Source: Mytilus galloprovincialis (taxonomy: Eukaryota; Mollusca; Bivalvia; Mytilida; Mytilidae). From it: a stretch of 64,000 nt of DNA. Under the pieces are notes generated by a model. The model did no database searches. It was not told the DNA's origin and saw nothing but the letters and a program-made list of their open reading frames with translations. The stretch lies in contig NC_134843.1 in assembly GCF_965363235.1 (NCBI RefSeq), positions 4,278,001-4,342,000 of the forward strand, read 5' to 3'. Positions within the stretch are counted from its first letter, which is position 1, and each line of letters opens with the position of its first letter. The position numbers and the translations under genes are program-made. This document shows positions 46,327 to 57,790 of this stretch, in pieces.

Positions 46327-47944
46327 ATAGTGAGATCTTAACCTTTACAGCAAAATAATTGCCATTTGATTAAAGAAACTTTATATTATTTTTTGTTACA
46401 GATTAACACAAAAAATGTGTTTCGGTTTTTTGATAGATGCTTTTTGGTGTGGAGAAAAAGATAAGTCAATCAATAATCAGTGTAACATCCTTTGATGTAT
46501 ACATATTGTATTACAGTACTCATTGAGTCTCATCAGAGCACTACTTCTGACTATTTGTTGCCATAAGCAAGTAAATGTATTTTAGAAGTCGGTTACAGAC
46601 TCCACAATTAAAGGTGGCATTAATTCGTTTGAATTTCAGTTGAACAGTTTTTGTTTGTGTTAATTTATGTATGGTGTTTATATATTATGGTTTTCTCGTA
46701 AGTATTTCTGATTTACTGCTGAAAATGAAGGCGTAATTTGAAGTTTATTTTTGTCCAGGCCTTTTATAGTCCAGTCAATTGAGCATAAATTTGACCTTAA
46801 CCTTAAAGTTATTGCAACAGAAGATTTTTTAGTTTTAATCTTTAGCATATTATACCCCAAATATACACAGAAAAAGTCAAACAAGATCTAATTTGTGGAA
46901 GACTAAAAAATCACGATTTTAATATTCCTATGGAGATTTGCATTGAAAATGAGAGATAAGTCTGCAAAAAAAAAGGAATATCAATACAAATTGGAACAAA
47001 ATTATAACTTTACCGTTTCTATTCATCAGAATGTATTGATTCTTGATATTTTAGCCGTCTATATAGAGAATAACAAACAGCTCTAAAAGTGTTTTCATAT
47101 CTTTAATCAAGCTACAACCAAGATTTCAAAATTCATTAGTTGACCATTTATTAATTTTTTCAACTTGTCATGGTAAAGAATATCAAACTTCATAAAAATA
47201 ATTAAGCATATATTCTTCTTTTTGGGCTTTAAAGTTTCTTTAAACAAAGAAGTTGCCGAACAAATATAATTTACAGAAATAAACCATACCAAATTTTCAC
47301 ATTATTATTTCAAAATGGTCATAAAGCAACACATTTGCTATTTCTTTAATGAAAAATGTGCAAAAAAAATACCCATAACACTTTGGTTTTGTGCATTTCA
47401 TGAGCAGAAGATTATATAATATAGTCAAATAGGAACTTATAACCCCGTCAAAGTTTCATACTTTATGTGAATTTTAAGAAAATCAACAAAAAATTGACAA
47501 CAAAAAAAGACTTGTTTTTAGTTATCTCCCCTTTCCAATGTTAATTTCCATAGGAAATTAAAAATGCTGATTTTGAGCTTTCCTCAAGTTAAATTTTATG
47601 GGACTTTTTTCTGTTTATATTTGTGGCTTAATGCTATAGATTAGAACTAAAACATTTTCTGATGCAATTAGTTCGAGGTTAAAGCTTAATTTGACTGGAC
47701 TAGTATGGTACATTGTCCATTGGTAAACATCTTCATATTGATCAATTGTACATTGTAATCTATTTTTGATGCACTCCACCATCAACTTCCTGTCTTTGCT
47801 GGAATTGAGTTTTTTTTCAGTGAATGAGATGTTTTATGGATAACTTTCATCACAAACAAAAAAATAAAATGGAATGATATCAAAATTTGATACATAGCTT
47901 CACATTCATCAGTTACATGAAGTAAGCCATTTTAATTTTACCAT
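46327..47944. other. Intergenic, downstream of the HECT gene
   Basis: AT-rich with no protein-like frame. The HECT 3' untranslated region presumably occupies the first part. I see no repeat boundary that I can defend before 47945. Confidence 0.4.
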
Positions 47945-48605
47945 AAGTAACAAAGTTGCGGAGGGTATAATGTTTTTGACCTGTCCATCTGTCTTTCATC
48001 ACTCTCTCTGTCCGTCCTTCAGTTCTGTTCTCGTCATCACAACTCCTCTGAAACCACACAACAGAATTTCATGAAACTTTGAAGATAATAAGGATGTAGA
48101 TGTGCATATCTACAGGAAATTTCGATTCTATTTTTTTTCTAGGAGTAATGCTCTTTAACTTGTAATTTTTGCCTAAATATACTTCTGCAACAGTTTGTCA
48201 TCGCATTTCCCCTGAAACCACACAACAGAATTACGTGAAACTTTGTAGATGTGCATATTGACAGGAAACCATGATTAAATTTTTTTTCTGGGAGTTATGC
48301 CCCTTTAACTTTGAATTTTCGCTGAAATTTAATACTGCAACAGTTTGTCATCACAACTCCTCTGAAACCACACATCAGAATTTCATGAAACTTTGTAGTT
48401 AATGAGGACATAATATGTAAATGTGCATATCCACAAGAAATATTTTATCAGTTGACTTTTGTAGAGTTATGAGTCTTTGACCTTAGGAATCTGTGAAGAT
48501 TTTGTGTGTCCAGTGAGAATATGGGGGCGTGGGGTATGTGAGCATGCTCACAAAGGTTCTCTAACTGCTGTCCAACTTTGAGGGGGGATATACCTAGTAG
48601 TGCTA
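47945..48605 (+). repeat. Hairpin-headed element family D, copy 2
   Basis: TAACAAAGTTGCGGAGGGTA (degraded head hairpin), then TCCGTCCTTCAGTTCTG. Three roughly 165-bp units follow, each with CACAACTCCTCTGAAACC, ACAGAATTTCATGAAACTTT and a GGAGTTATGCCCCTTT-like end. It closes with GTGGGGTATGTGAGCATGC, as in copy 1 at 23721. Confidence 0.68.
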
Positions 48606-49680
48606 GCACATGACGGGCATCTTTCATGCTTCAGTTATGTTTACATTGCTTTACATTCATTTATGTTTTGATTCAAATTTTAAGAACTATCTGTTATTTA
48701 AGAAATAATTTTATTTGTTGGAAATTTTAACATGGCCTTGATATTCCCATTTAAGGTAGTTAATTAAGGATGATAGCCTTGCGCATCCAATCTGCGCAAT
48801 TTGGAATTATTCATAACCAATATACTTTTGTTATGATTATTGGTACAAAATATCAAAAATAATATATTTGATTTGAAAAATACACGAATCATATTGAATT
48901 AATGCTTAATTTGTAAAATTGTACATTTTTTGGATTTTACAAAAAAGGGAAATAATTCGCATATATTGTGCAGGAGTGCCTTTGTTTTACTTCACTTTCC
49001 ACAAAATATAAGCAATGGACCAATGTATTAATTAGTAATATTTTATAAGCATATTATGTAAGGCTACTATTCTAGAAAGTTCTTTGACTATATAGGTAAC
49101 AAAATATTTATATTTTTGCAGAAAATTACTTTGAAAGTATTATCTCCCCTTTCCTGCCAAACACAAATTACTATATATTTTATGCTGTAACTTTTGACAT
49201 ATCAATTTTTATGACTCTAATTTGAAGCTATCTATTAAATCAACATATACTTAAAAGTTTGAGGAATATTCTTTGTCCTGTTTGAGAGTTATATCACCTT
49301 AGTTGTAAAATTTCGGTATTTCCATATCCAGGGTAAAATCAAGAATTTTAAAGGATGATTTCATTTATGTTAACTGTGACATAGGTTGTCAGAACTTAAT
49401 TTTGTTCAAAACAAATATTACACCTAAAAACAAAACATGACAAGTGGGTTTATAATTCCACAACCAGTACCCTTGCTCCTTCTTTTCGCTACTAGGACCT
49501 TGATTGTTGATTATTAATGCATATGTAAAAGGTAAAAGTCCCAAACATGGTCCATTTTTAAAGCTCTGTATCTTTTAAAGTATATCCCTGACCCCAAAGT
49601 TTCTTTGCAAATTTTGATTGCTCATTGAACAAAGTTTTATTATACAAAATCTTGTTCACATTATATGGCAATGATCAAGA
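48606..49680. other. Non-coding spacer
   Basis: About 1.1 kb of AT-rich sequence with no protein-like frame and no repeat recognised from elsewhere in the window. Confidence 0.35.
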
Positions 49681-49683
49681 CCC

Positions 49684-49714
<31 letters not shown>

Positions 49715-49718
49715 AAAA
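49681..49718. repeat. Homopolymer junction C24-A14
   Basis: Twenty-four C followed directly by fourteen A. Such tracts are unstable in replication and in sequencing, so the exact length should not be trusted. Confidence 0.9.
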
Positions 49719-50299
49719 CTACCTTAACCCTGAGCGGTAGTTAGTGGTTAAATAATGAATATAAAGGACCAGGTCATCTTAAAATGACAACAAATTAACT
49801 TTTTCAGGAAACAATATCTATATAAACAACACATCTTATTGTAATCCACCACAAACAAAAGTATTAAAATGCGCAGCTACGAAAAGTGGTTTATTGAGCA
49901 TTTAAACAGAGTTTAGCCATAAAGCAATTACAGCAAATCATATTAGAATGCATTACTCGAAATATCAATCATATCACAATATTATGAGTTACATTAAACT
50001 TAAAACTTTTGAATGTATAAATGTTGTTTTGATTATCATTTATGTTTGAAGTTGTTATCTGATGTTTTTTTGAATATGCATTGATTTATAATAATAAACT
50101 GTACGGTAATTTCTATGTTGTTGAATTGATTTATATACATTAAATCCTTCAAGGCATAACATTTCCTTGGCTTCAATTTGAGAGTATGGCTGGCAAAGTG
50201 AAAAGATTGGTAATCAACAATTACAAAGTTTACCTCTTTATGGAACATCAGTTGAAAGTAAATCATTCAATTGTAAAATATAGTTCATACCCACGGTCC

Positions 50300-50740
50300 A
50301 CCCAATTGTAGACAAAAAGCAAATTCTGCTCATGTACCACCCCTAAAGCATACATGATCCGATCATGCATAGTTGCTGAGATATGAACTCAGATGTAAAT
50401 GTACGGGAAATGTAGGTCACAGTGACATAACTTTGTCTGGATGCAGATGTATCATCCCAATGCATGCACATGCAAGGTCAAAGCATGATCCTATAATGTG
50501 AATTGCTGAGATATGAACTTCGATGTAAACTTTAATGTAAATTAAGTAAGTCATTCATTCAAGCGGAAAATGTAGGTCACAACGACTTAATTTTGACTGG
50601 ATGCTGATGTTTCATCCCTAGCGCATACATGTGCACGCAAGGTTACATGATCCTTCCATGTATAGTTGCTGAGATATGAACTCGGACGTTAACTTGAATG
50701 GAGACATAGACGCTTGCACCTTGAGGCGAACAAAAAAAAT
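50300..50740 (-). repeat. About 160-bp tandem element, minus orientation
   Basis: Three diverged units contain GTTGCTGAGATATGAACT, AAATGTAGGTCACAGTGAC and CTGGATGCAGATGTATCATC. The order of blocks suggests a minus-strand orientation like the element at 55230-55910, with which it shares GTAGGTCACA. No coding capacity. Confidence 0.6.
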
Positions 50741-51290
50741 AACTTGGGCACTGCCAGGCTACGATTACTCTTGAGTAGTAAAAATAAAAAAAATATTAGG
50801 ATTGATTAGCAGACTAAATGCATACCGGCATGGGTATGCATTGTAGGGAAAGGAATCGAATATTTCTGGGTGTAACAAAAACATAGGTTATGTACAGTTA
50901 CTTCCTCTTGTTGTTATTCCCATGTACGACAAACTGAGACATAAAATACTGTTGGCTCACTGTGTTGAAATATATAGTTAGTCATTGCAGATAAAGGGTC
51001 ATCTTCCCAAGTCTAGCGCTGTCGATCCGCTACTCTGAATAACCAAATGAATCCGAAAACCTTCGACTTCGGAAGAGGGTAAAGGGTAAATACATTGTCT
51101 ATAAAAGTACATTTTCACTCACAAGTAAACACAAATTAAAGAGAATGTTTTTGCACATTTTGGATATGTCGGTAATGTTATCCTTAATAAATGAATTGCA
51201 ATATTTTACATCTTTATCTTTGTCGTTTTGTATTTCCTACCAGTAATAAATTATATTTTTCTATAAATCTTTCTTTTTTCTGTGATTTTT
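50741..51290. other. Non-coding spacer
   Basis: No frame or repeat recognised; leads into the T-rich run before the family F hairpin. Confidence 0.3.
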
Positions 51291-52460
51291 GTCGAGCCTG
51301 CAACTTTTGTTGCAGAAAGCTCGACAAAGGGATAGTGATCCGGCGGCGGTGTTAGCTCACTTCTTAAAAGGTTAATATTTTAGAAGGTGAAAGACCTGGA
51401 TGCTTCATACTTTGTATATTGATGCCTTATGTTACGAAGTTTCCGTCAGTCAAATGTCCAATGTCCTTGACCTCATTTTCATGGTTCAGTGACCACTTGA
51501 AAAAAAGTTCAGAAATTTTGTAATGTTGAATTCTCTATTATTATAAGTAATAGGATAACTATATTTGGTATGTGCGTACTTTGCAAGGTCCTCATGCCCG
51601 TCAGACAGTTTTCACTTGACCTCGACCTTATTTCATGGATCAGTGAACAAGGTTAAGTTTTGGTGGTCAAGTCCATATCTCAGATACTATAAGCAATAGG
51701 GCTAGTATATTTGGTGTATGGAAGGACTGTAAGGTGTACATGTCCAACTGGCAGATGTCACCTGACCTTGACCTCATTTTCATGGTTGAGTGGTTATAGT
51801 AAAGGTTTTGTGTTTTGGTATGTTTTTCTCATATTTTATGCAATAGGTCTACTATATTTGTTGTATGGAATGACTGAAAGGTGTACATAGATATAGGAAG
51901 ATGTGGTGTGAGTGCCAATGAGACAACTCTCCATCCAAATAACAATTTAAAAATTAAACCATTATAGGTTAAAGTACGGCCTTCAACACGGAGCCTTGTC
52001 TACCTGGCAGATGTCATCTGACCTTGACCTCATTTTCATGGTTCAGTGGTCAAAGTTATTTTTTTAAGTTTTGGTCTTTTTATCTAATATTATATGCCAA
52101 AGGTCAACTATATTTGGTGTACTGAAATATATTATGATCTAAATATCAGTCCCGCAGGTTTTATTTGACCATGACCTCAATTTCACAGTTCATTGCACAG
52201 TGTTAAGTTTGTGTGTGTTGGTCTATTTTTCTTAAACTTTAAGTAATTGGTCAACTATATTTGTTGTATGGAAGCATTGTTAGCTGTATATGTCTGCCTG
52301 GCATGGTTCATCTGACATTGACCTAATTTTCATGGTTTATTGGTCTTTGTTTAAGCCATCTTGGTTAATGTTAAGTTTAAGTGACAGTTGTAATAAAGCT
52401 TTATACTTAGGACTATCAACAAAATATCAATGATTAGAAAAGAAGGCGAGACATTTCAGT
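51291..52460 (+). repeat. Hairpin-headed element, family F
   Basis: TTTTT precedes GTCGAGC-CT-GCAAC-TTTT-GTTGC-AGAAA-GCTCGAC (51291-51325), then GATCCGGCGGCGG. About 180-bp units follow, each with CTTGACCTCATTTTCATGG, TTCAGTGG and ACTATATTTGGTGTATGGAA. It ends near GGCGAGACATTTCAG. A 112-bp fragment of another repeat is inserted at 51888-52000. Confidence 0.72.
51888..52000 (+). repeat. GCCAATGAGACAACTCT repeat fragment nested in family F
   Basis: AGATATAGGAAGATGTGG, GTGCCAATGAGACAACTCTC and GGCCTTCAACACGGAGCC interrupt a family F unit (compare GTACATGTCCAACTGGCAG elsewhere in the array). Same family as 6330-6806 and 54898-55200. Confidence 0.68.
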
Positions 52461-52883
52461 GTGTGCACTCTTGTTAATAATATAATCCCCCAAATTGTAC
52501 CGACGTTACATACCAGCATTTAGTGAGCGAAGTAATCTGAATATTTTCTTATTGTTACTTTTCCGAAGTAATCATAGCCAGTACCTGTAACTTATAGGTT
52601 GCCGGGACAAATGTTATACAATCAGTCTGTGTGCAGAAAAACTAGAACCTTGTTCTTACGATAGTGTTTTTTTTTTTTATTTCACATACATATTCTTTGT
52701 GACAAGAAATCTCTTTTGGTAAAATTATTTTTTATATCTTGCTTAGTTTTATCTACTTCAAAAAACTTTAATCTGCACAATTTACAAGATTACATGACAC
52801 CGATTACATACCAGTAGTTGTAAAATACACACTTTTCAAATATTCAGACTTCTGTTCTTGTTTATCTTTTCATGAAATTGTTC
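52461..52883. other. Spacer and 3' side of the integrase-core gene
   Basis: AT-rich. TTTATT at 52676-52681 reads AATAAA on the minus strand, about 200 bases past the integrase-gene stop, and may be its poly(A) signal. Nothing else. Confidence 0.35.
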
Positions 52884-53587
52884 TTATGTACGAAGCAAAT
52901 ACTTTTCAATAGTTGACACGACTTCTAAATACAACCGACGTCCATCTCTTATTTCTAAAGCTGTGCCTAGTGCACAGAGTTCCTCACGGAGTTCTGCTGG
53001 GAATCGTTCAAACTCGTCACACCTAACATGTTGTAATGGGCGAGCCAAGTCATCAGGATCTTGGTATGAGCAGACCACACCTTCATGTTGCTCGATGGGC
53101 TTGTTTTCATAAGCTGCTTTGAGGTGCATAAACTGAATTTCGAGCTGGCAAGGTGATCGCTGATGTTCTGTTGAAATCTTCCGCTTGTTAAGTGCCAACA
53201 CTTCCCTTGTAAGGTTGGCCTGTATTAAGGGTAGAAATACCCAGTGAAGGCACATAATGTCCGTATCATTGTCTGTATTCAGTAAACCATCTCTAGCCAT
53301 TGAATCAAAGAGTACCTTGAATGGCAATGTCACCCTGTCATTTATAATGCCCCATAATTGTTCAATCGGCTGGTTGTGGACAGAACTACCTACTAATGCT
53401 GAACGAGGTCCACGCTTATCAAGAATAGCCTGCCAAATTAGCTCGTTTTCTCCTCCAAAGTCTGTCCTTAATCGAATTGGCCAGTTGAACTGCTCGGTAG
53501 CAGCAATAAACCCTCTGTGAACAGTTGTGGCTTTGTTATTATTGGATATATTCATGAACACCACTAGTCTGGTAAACCCATCAATAC
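52884..53587 (-). CDS. Integrase-core gene exon 2
   Basis: Encodes residues 152-385 after acceptor TTTTCAG (intron side 53588 onward). Contains the second Asp (RLRTDFGGEN) and the Glu (SSVHNQPIEQLWGII), then LHWVFLPLIQANL and a C-terminal helix-rich part. No stops or frameshifts. Confidence 0.85.
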
Positions 53588-56418
53588 CTGAAAATTAACT
53601 GAATATATAAATAATTGACAATACTGGAAGATACAATTACTGGGAATCCAGTAGTGCCAAAACTGGTATAATAAATGACCCACAGAGGCGAATTTAGGGG
53701 ACAGGGGGCCCGGGCCCCATCCTTTTTGGGGGAAAAAATGGTTGCTGATATAGGGAATCACAGGAGCGGGTCCCCACATTTCTGGATCCGCCTCTGACCC
53801 AGTATTGTGACAGTGACCAGTATCGGGATCGTTCTCCTTACCTAACCCCACATCAACTATTTATTTATTATTGCACTCCTAATTGTAGAGCGGTCAATCT
53901 CATCAAGTTATACCATGCATCCACTATTGACAAAATTATACTCTCAGCATTCAAATATTTTAAATAAAAGTACATAAATAAATGTTTTAAATAATTCTTA
54001 AAATTATAGAATTTTAATGAGCCATCATACAGCTCAATATCACGACTCACTGAAAAGTTAGGGTTTGTGAAGTACATTGTTATCCCTTTATTCTGCATGT
54101 CAAGATTGACAATAATTGAGCATAAACAATCATTTACAAAGGTTTGCTGATGATTAAATCTCACCTTTGATATCATAAACAAAGAAACAATAATATAATA
54201 AATTGTACTCGGTTGAATAACGAATTGTGAAATTTAAATATGTTATGGTGGCCGGATGCGGCCATTTCGTCTTTTCGTGTTTTCGCGTTTTCTCCTTTCA
54301 ATTTCACCCGAAATCGGGAAATCGGGAAATCATGGCCAGAAATCGAGAAAGCGAAAACGCGAAATCGAGAAAGCAAAAACGCGAAAACGCGAAAACGCGA
54401 AATAGAGAAATCTATTTCATTTCGCGTTTTCTAGATTTCGCTTTCTCGATTTCCCGATTTCGCGTTTTCGCGTTTTTGCTTTCTTGATTATTCGATTTCG
54501 CGTTTTCGCTTTCTCGATTTCTCGATTTCGCGTGAAAGTGAAAGGAGAAAACGCGAAAACATGAAAAGACGAAATGGCCGCATCCGGCCACCATATTATT
54601 TTGTCAAGATTTTTAATGATTCCTACGTTACTGATACTTTAAAATTGAATAATAGTTATAAATATTCTGTAATCGAGTCTTGGTATTTAGTAGTTTCTAT
54701 GTAGTGTGATAAATTTGTACGTTACAAGTAATTCTTCAAAGATCTTCAAAGTTTCAGGAATAAAAAAAAATGTTAATTTCATGTTACCAATACTTTGACT
54801 TTTTTCGCCTAGCAATCTCCACATTAATGATTTCAAATGCATTCAAAATTCCTTAGATTTTACTACATTTATTTTTCCCGATTTTTGGACCCCCAAATAG
54901 ATATAGGAAGATGTGATGTAAGTGCCAATGAGACAACTCTCTATCCAAATAACAATTAAAAAAAAAAGTTAACCATTATATATATAAATAGGTTGGTGTA
55001 CGGCCTTCAACACGGGGCCTAGGCTCACACCGAACATCACGCTATTAAGGGCCCCAAAATTAATAGTGTAAACCCATTCAAACGGGAAAACCAACGGTCT
55101 AATCTATATAAAAAAAAAGAGAAACTAGAAACGAGAAACACGTATATATCACATAAACAAACGACAACTACTGTACATCAGATTATTTAAACGAGAATGA
55201 TTGAGAACCGGAGATATGGTCCTTAACCAAGAAATTAAAAAAGTGATATATATACGCAATGTAGGTGGTGTCCTGCAACCCAAAACACGTATGCTGGTCA
55301 GATATCATGACAGCTCTTTTATGTGTGATGCCCGAGATATTTACCTAAACTAAGAACTTAACTAAAGTCGTTTATGCATAAAATGTAGGTTGCAAAGACC
55401 TAATTCATAGTGGGTGGTGTTGCACTACCCAAGACCCATCTACTTGTCAAATGTCATTTGTAAAATGTAGGTCACAATGACCTAGTTTATAGTGGGTAGT
55501 TTTGTACAACCCAAGACATATATCTACTGATCAAATATAATTGCTCAACTACTTGAGGTGCCTGAGATATGCACTCGAACCAACAACTTAACCGACGTCA
55601 TTTTTTATCAAATGACCTAATTCATAGTGGGTGGTGTTGTACCACCAAAGACACATATACCGGTCAAATAACATTACTCTGCTACTTGTAGTGCCTGAGT
55701 GATGGACCTTAACCAAAATTTAACCAAAGTCGTTGTTGCGTAAAATGTATGTCACAATGACCTAATTCATAATGGGTAGTGTTGTACTACCCAAGACTCA
55801 TACGGTGTTAAACTATCATTGCTCTACTACATGTAGTACCCAAGATATGGACCTAAACCAGGAACTTAACCAAAGTGTGACCGACTGACGAACGAACAAA
55901 GGTAACATAAGTCCCGACTATTATACGTACATAGGTACTCTCTTGATATTAACATTCATCTTACCTCCATGGATTACCATTTTCCACTTTATCAGCTTAT
56001 GATTTCCATCAATGTGCCACAGATAATGTGGACATGGCACAGAGTACTGGCGACGTTTAATTGTAACCGTCCGCCGAGCCTGAACCCCGGCACTATCAAC
56101 AAAATGAATAGCAGCTCTTAGTCTCCAGCGCTGGATCTTGATAGGAGGGGTACGGGCCTTGAGGTGACCATCCAACAGAGCCTCGCCATCGTTTGGGTGA
56201 TTTTGTTTGATCTCTATCACAATATCTACCAGATCGTCATCATTGATATCAGAGAATGGTATTCTCGTTATTCCAAAACTCTTCATTCGTCTGTAGATTG
56301 TTTTTGTACACACATTGAAGTCTTGTGCAATCTGCGTGATTGGCATATCTTCATCTAAAAACTTTTGTAGCCTGTCTATATTTATGTTTTCGTCAGGCAG
56401 GCTACTTGTTGAGGCCAT
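52884..56418 (-). CDS. Integrase-core (DDE) protein, two exons (whole gene)
   Basis: Exon 1 is 56418-55965 and exon 2 is 53587-52884 (TAA 52884-52886). Splicing HGG|GTAAGA to TTTTCAG|GT rebuilds MVIHGGIDGFTRLVVFMN without a gap and gives 385 residues. Residues 15-50 look like a helix-turn-helix (ITQIAQDFNVCTKTIYRRM), as in DNA-binding transposase heads. Then comes an integrase core with candidate acidic triad Asp137 (WHIDGNHKL), Asp194 (LRTDFGGEN) and Glu227 (NQPIEQLWG), 33 residues apart as in D,D35E enzymes. The family is one I recall as a widespread 'integrase core domain' (Pfam rva_4-like) group, multi-copy in fish, cnidarians and molluscs. These enzymes cut and join DNA in retroviral integrases and transposases; the role here, mobile or domesticated, is unknown. 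No flanking terminal repeats were found. Confidence 0.85.
53683..53796. mobile_element. 114-bp MITE (GGCGGATCC-type)
   Basis: Ends CAGAGGCGAATTTAG and CTGGATCCGCCTCTG are inverted. ACCCA occurs on both sides (53678-53682 and 53797-53801), a plausible target duplication. The GC-rich interior (GGGGGCCCGGGCCCC) is unlike its surroundings. I recall similar CAG.GGCGGATCC ends on small elements across many animals; the superfamily is uncertain (hAT-like possible). Confidence 0.62.
54246..54593. mobile_element. 348-bp CpG-rich foldback element
   Basis: Arms TGGTGGCCGGATGCGGCC, ATTTCGTCTTTTCGTG and TTTTCGCGTTTTCTCC (54246-54300) are inverted at 54541-54593. TA flanks both sides (54244-54245 and 54594-54595). 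The interior is a degenerate array of GAAATCGAGAAAGCG and GAAAACGCGAAA words on one half and their inverse on the other, so nearly the whole element is self-complementary. Frames across it are artefacts. Confidence 0.75.
54898..55200 (+). repeat. GCCAATGAGACAACTCT dispersed repeat, third copy
   Basis: AGATATAGGAAGATGTGATG, AGTGCCAATGAGACAACTC, GGCCTTCAACACGGGGCC and ATAAACAAACGACAACTACTG. Same block order as 6330-6806 on the minus strand. Confidence 0.65.
55230..55910 (-). repeat. About 165-bp tandem element, minus orientation
   Basis: Four diverged units each contain AAATGTAGGTCACAATGACC, TAATTCATAGTGGGTGGTG, TGTACTACCCAAGACACAT and TGCCTGAGATATG. On the minus strand it starts beside TTCGTTCGTCAGTCGGTCAC, the CGTC-type stretch seen in the hairpin-headed families. 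No coding capacity. Confidence 0.62.
55965..56418 (-). CDS. Integrase-core gene exon 1
   Basis: Encodes residues 1-151 plus one base of the next codon. Starts ATG at 56416-56418 (MASTSSLPDENINIDRLQKF). Carries the helix-turn-helix and first Asp. The donor GGAG|GTAAGA is strong. The frame reads on 44 bases past the donor before a stop, so an unspliced product would be truncated. Confidence 0.85.
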
Positions 56419-56849
56419 CGTTATCAGTTTGAAAATTAAAATATGGTTTAACCTACAAATGGAAATTACACCAAAGCATATTAAAATATAATAAAACTAA
56501 GTAATCTCTATTTCAGTCGGGGAAAAGTAAACCTAAAACATGAGTTTTTTTGTTTATTTAGACATTATATCTTCTTCTAAAAACAATGAAATACAACATG
56601 TATGTACGATTATTTATCCGATATGGAAAAGGTAGAGGGGTCAGAAAAATCTGAAATTGGAGAAGGGGGTCCAGAGGCTTCTTTATGAAGGAGAGGTCAT
56701 GTTTATTTACTTTATTTTTTTTTAATTCTATTTTCAAAAAGCACCAGCATTTTTTTTTTTCGATCGTCTTTTGAAAAACCAGTGACATCGAAAGTTCAAT
56801 TTTGACGTCATTTACGTGCATCCCTAAGTAACATGGATTTGTTGACATT
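56419..56849. other. Upstream region of the integrase-core gene
   Basis: AT-rich; frames up to 96 codons without protein character. The promoter should lie here, but no element is recognisable. Confidence 0.35.
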
Positions 56850-57790
56850 AAAGCAAAAGAAGGACGTCATACTAGAATAATATGACGTCCTGCACAGAAT
56901 ATCATATATAAACTTCATTAGGTATTACTTACTTTTGCGGAATAGTGCATCATCCATATATGACCTTGAACCTGCGAAACCCGCATTCTCTATATCCAAT
57001 GAGAGGCCTTCTTGCAAAATCGTGACGAGATAATTCAAGTGCAGATCCAAATTTGCATACAAAATTGACTTTTGTGAGACAAAATTGAGTTTTGTGAGAC
57101 AAAATTGACTTTTGTGAGACAAAATTCACTTTTGTGAGACAAAAGTGACTTTTGTGAGACAAAATTCACTTTTGTGAGACAAAAGTGACTTTTGTGAGAC
57201 AAAATTCACTTTTGTCTCAACAAAATTCACTTTTGTGAGACAAAATTGACTTTTGTGAGACAAAATTCACTTTTGTGAGACAAAAGTGACTTTTGTGAGA
57301 CAAAAGTGACTTTTGTGAGACAAAAGTGACTTTTGTGAGACAAAAGTGACTTTTGTGAGACAAAAGTGACTTTTGTGAGACAAAAGTGACTTTTGTGAGA
57401 CAAAAGTGACTTCTGTGAGACAAAAGTGACTTTTGTGAGACAAAATTCAATTTTGTGAGATATTTGTGAGACAAAAGTGAATTTTGTCTCACAAAATTAA
57501 CAAAAGTCAATTTTGTCTTACACAATTGATTTTGTGTTTTAATTTCCATATAAGGTAACAAAAGTCAATTTTGTATGCAAATGAGTTTATATTTGCATAC
57601 CTTTTTGACAAAATTCACTTTTGTCATAACAAAAATGAATTTTGTCTACAAAAATGGATTTTGTGATGACAAAAATGAAACAAGTCTGTATCACATAGTT
57701 TTGTAAGACAAAAATGATTTTGTTAATGACAAAATTGAATTTTGTACAAAACCACAAGAGTCCCATTCGGCGCCCCGTACAACAGGCCAT
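56850..57790 (-). repeat. Dyad-word element, copy 3
   Basis: Read on the minus strand it starts GGGGCGCCGAATGGGACTC (to about 57777), passes through mixed ACAAAA/TTTTGT words, and then through 57055-57490, a very regular 20-bp array (GAGACAAAAGTGACTTTTGT). It ends with the same unique tail as copy 1 (GGCCTCTCATTGGATATAG, CGCAGGTTCAAGG, ATATGACGTCC). Shared ends with copy 1 on opposite strands show that this is a discrete mobile or duplicated unit. Confidence 0.78.

Larger units (their letters stand above)
53588..55964. repeat. Intron of the integrase-core gene, repeat-filled
   Basis: 2,377 bp. Holds a 114-bp MITE, a 348-bp CpG-rich foldback, a dispersed mussel repeat and a minus-oriented tandem element, each listed separately. 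The remainder (53797-54240, 54600-54890) shows no features. Confidence 0.75.

Noticed and set aside
54173..54594. Overlapping Arg/Lys/Ser/Phe-rich frames on both strands
   Set aside because: All lie in the CpG-rich foldback; the two-strand coding appearance follows from its self-complementarity.
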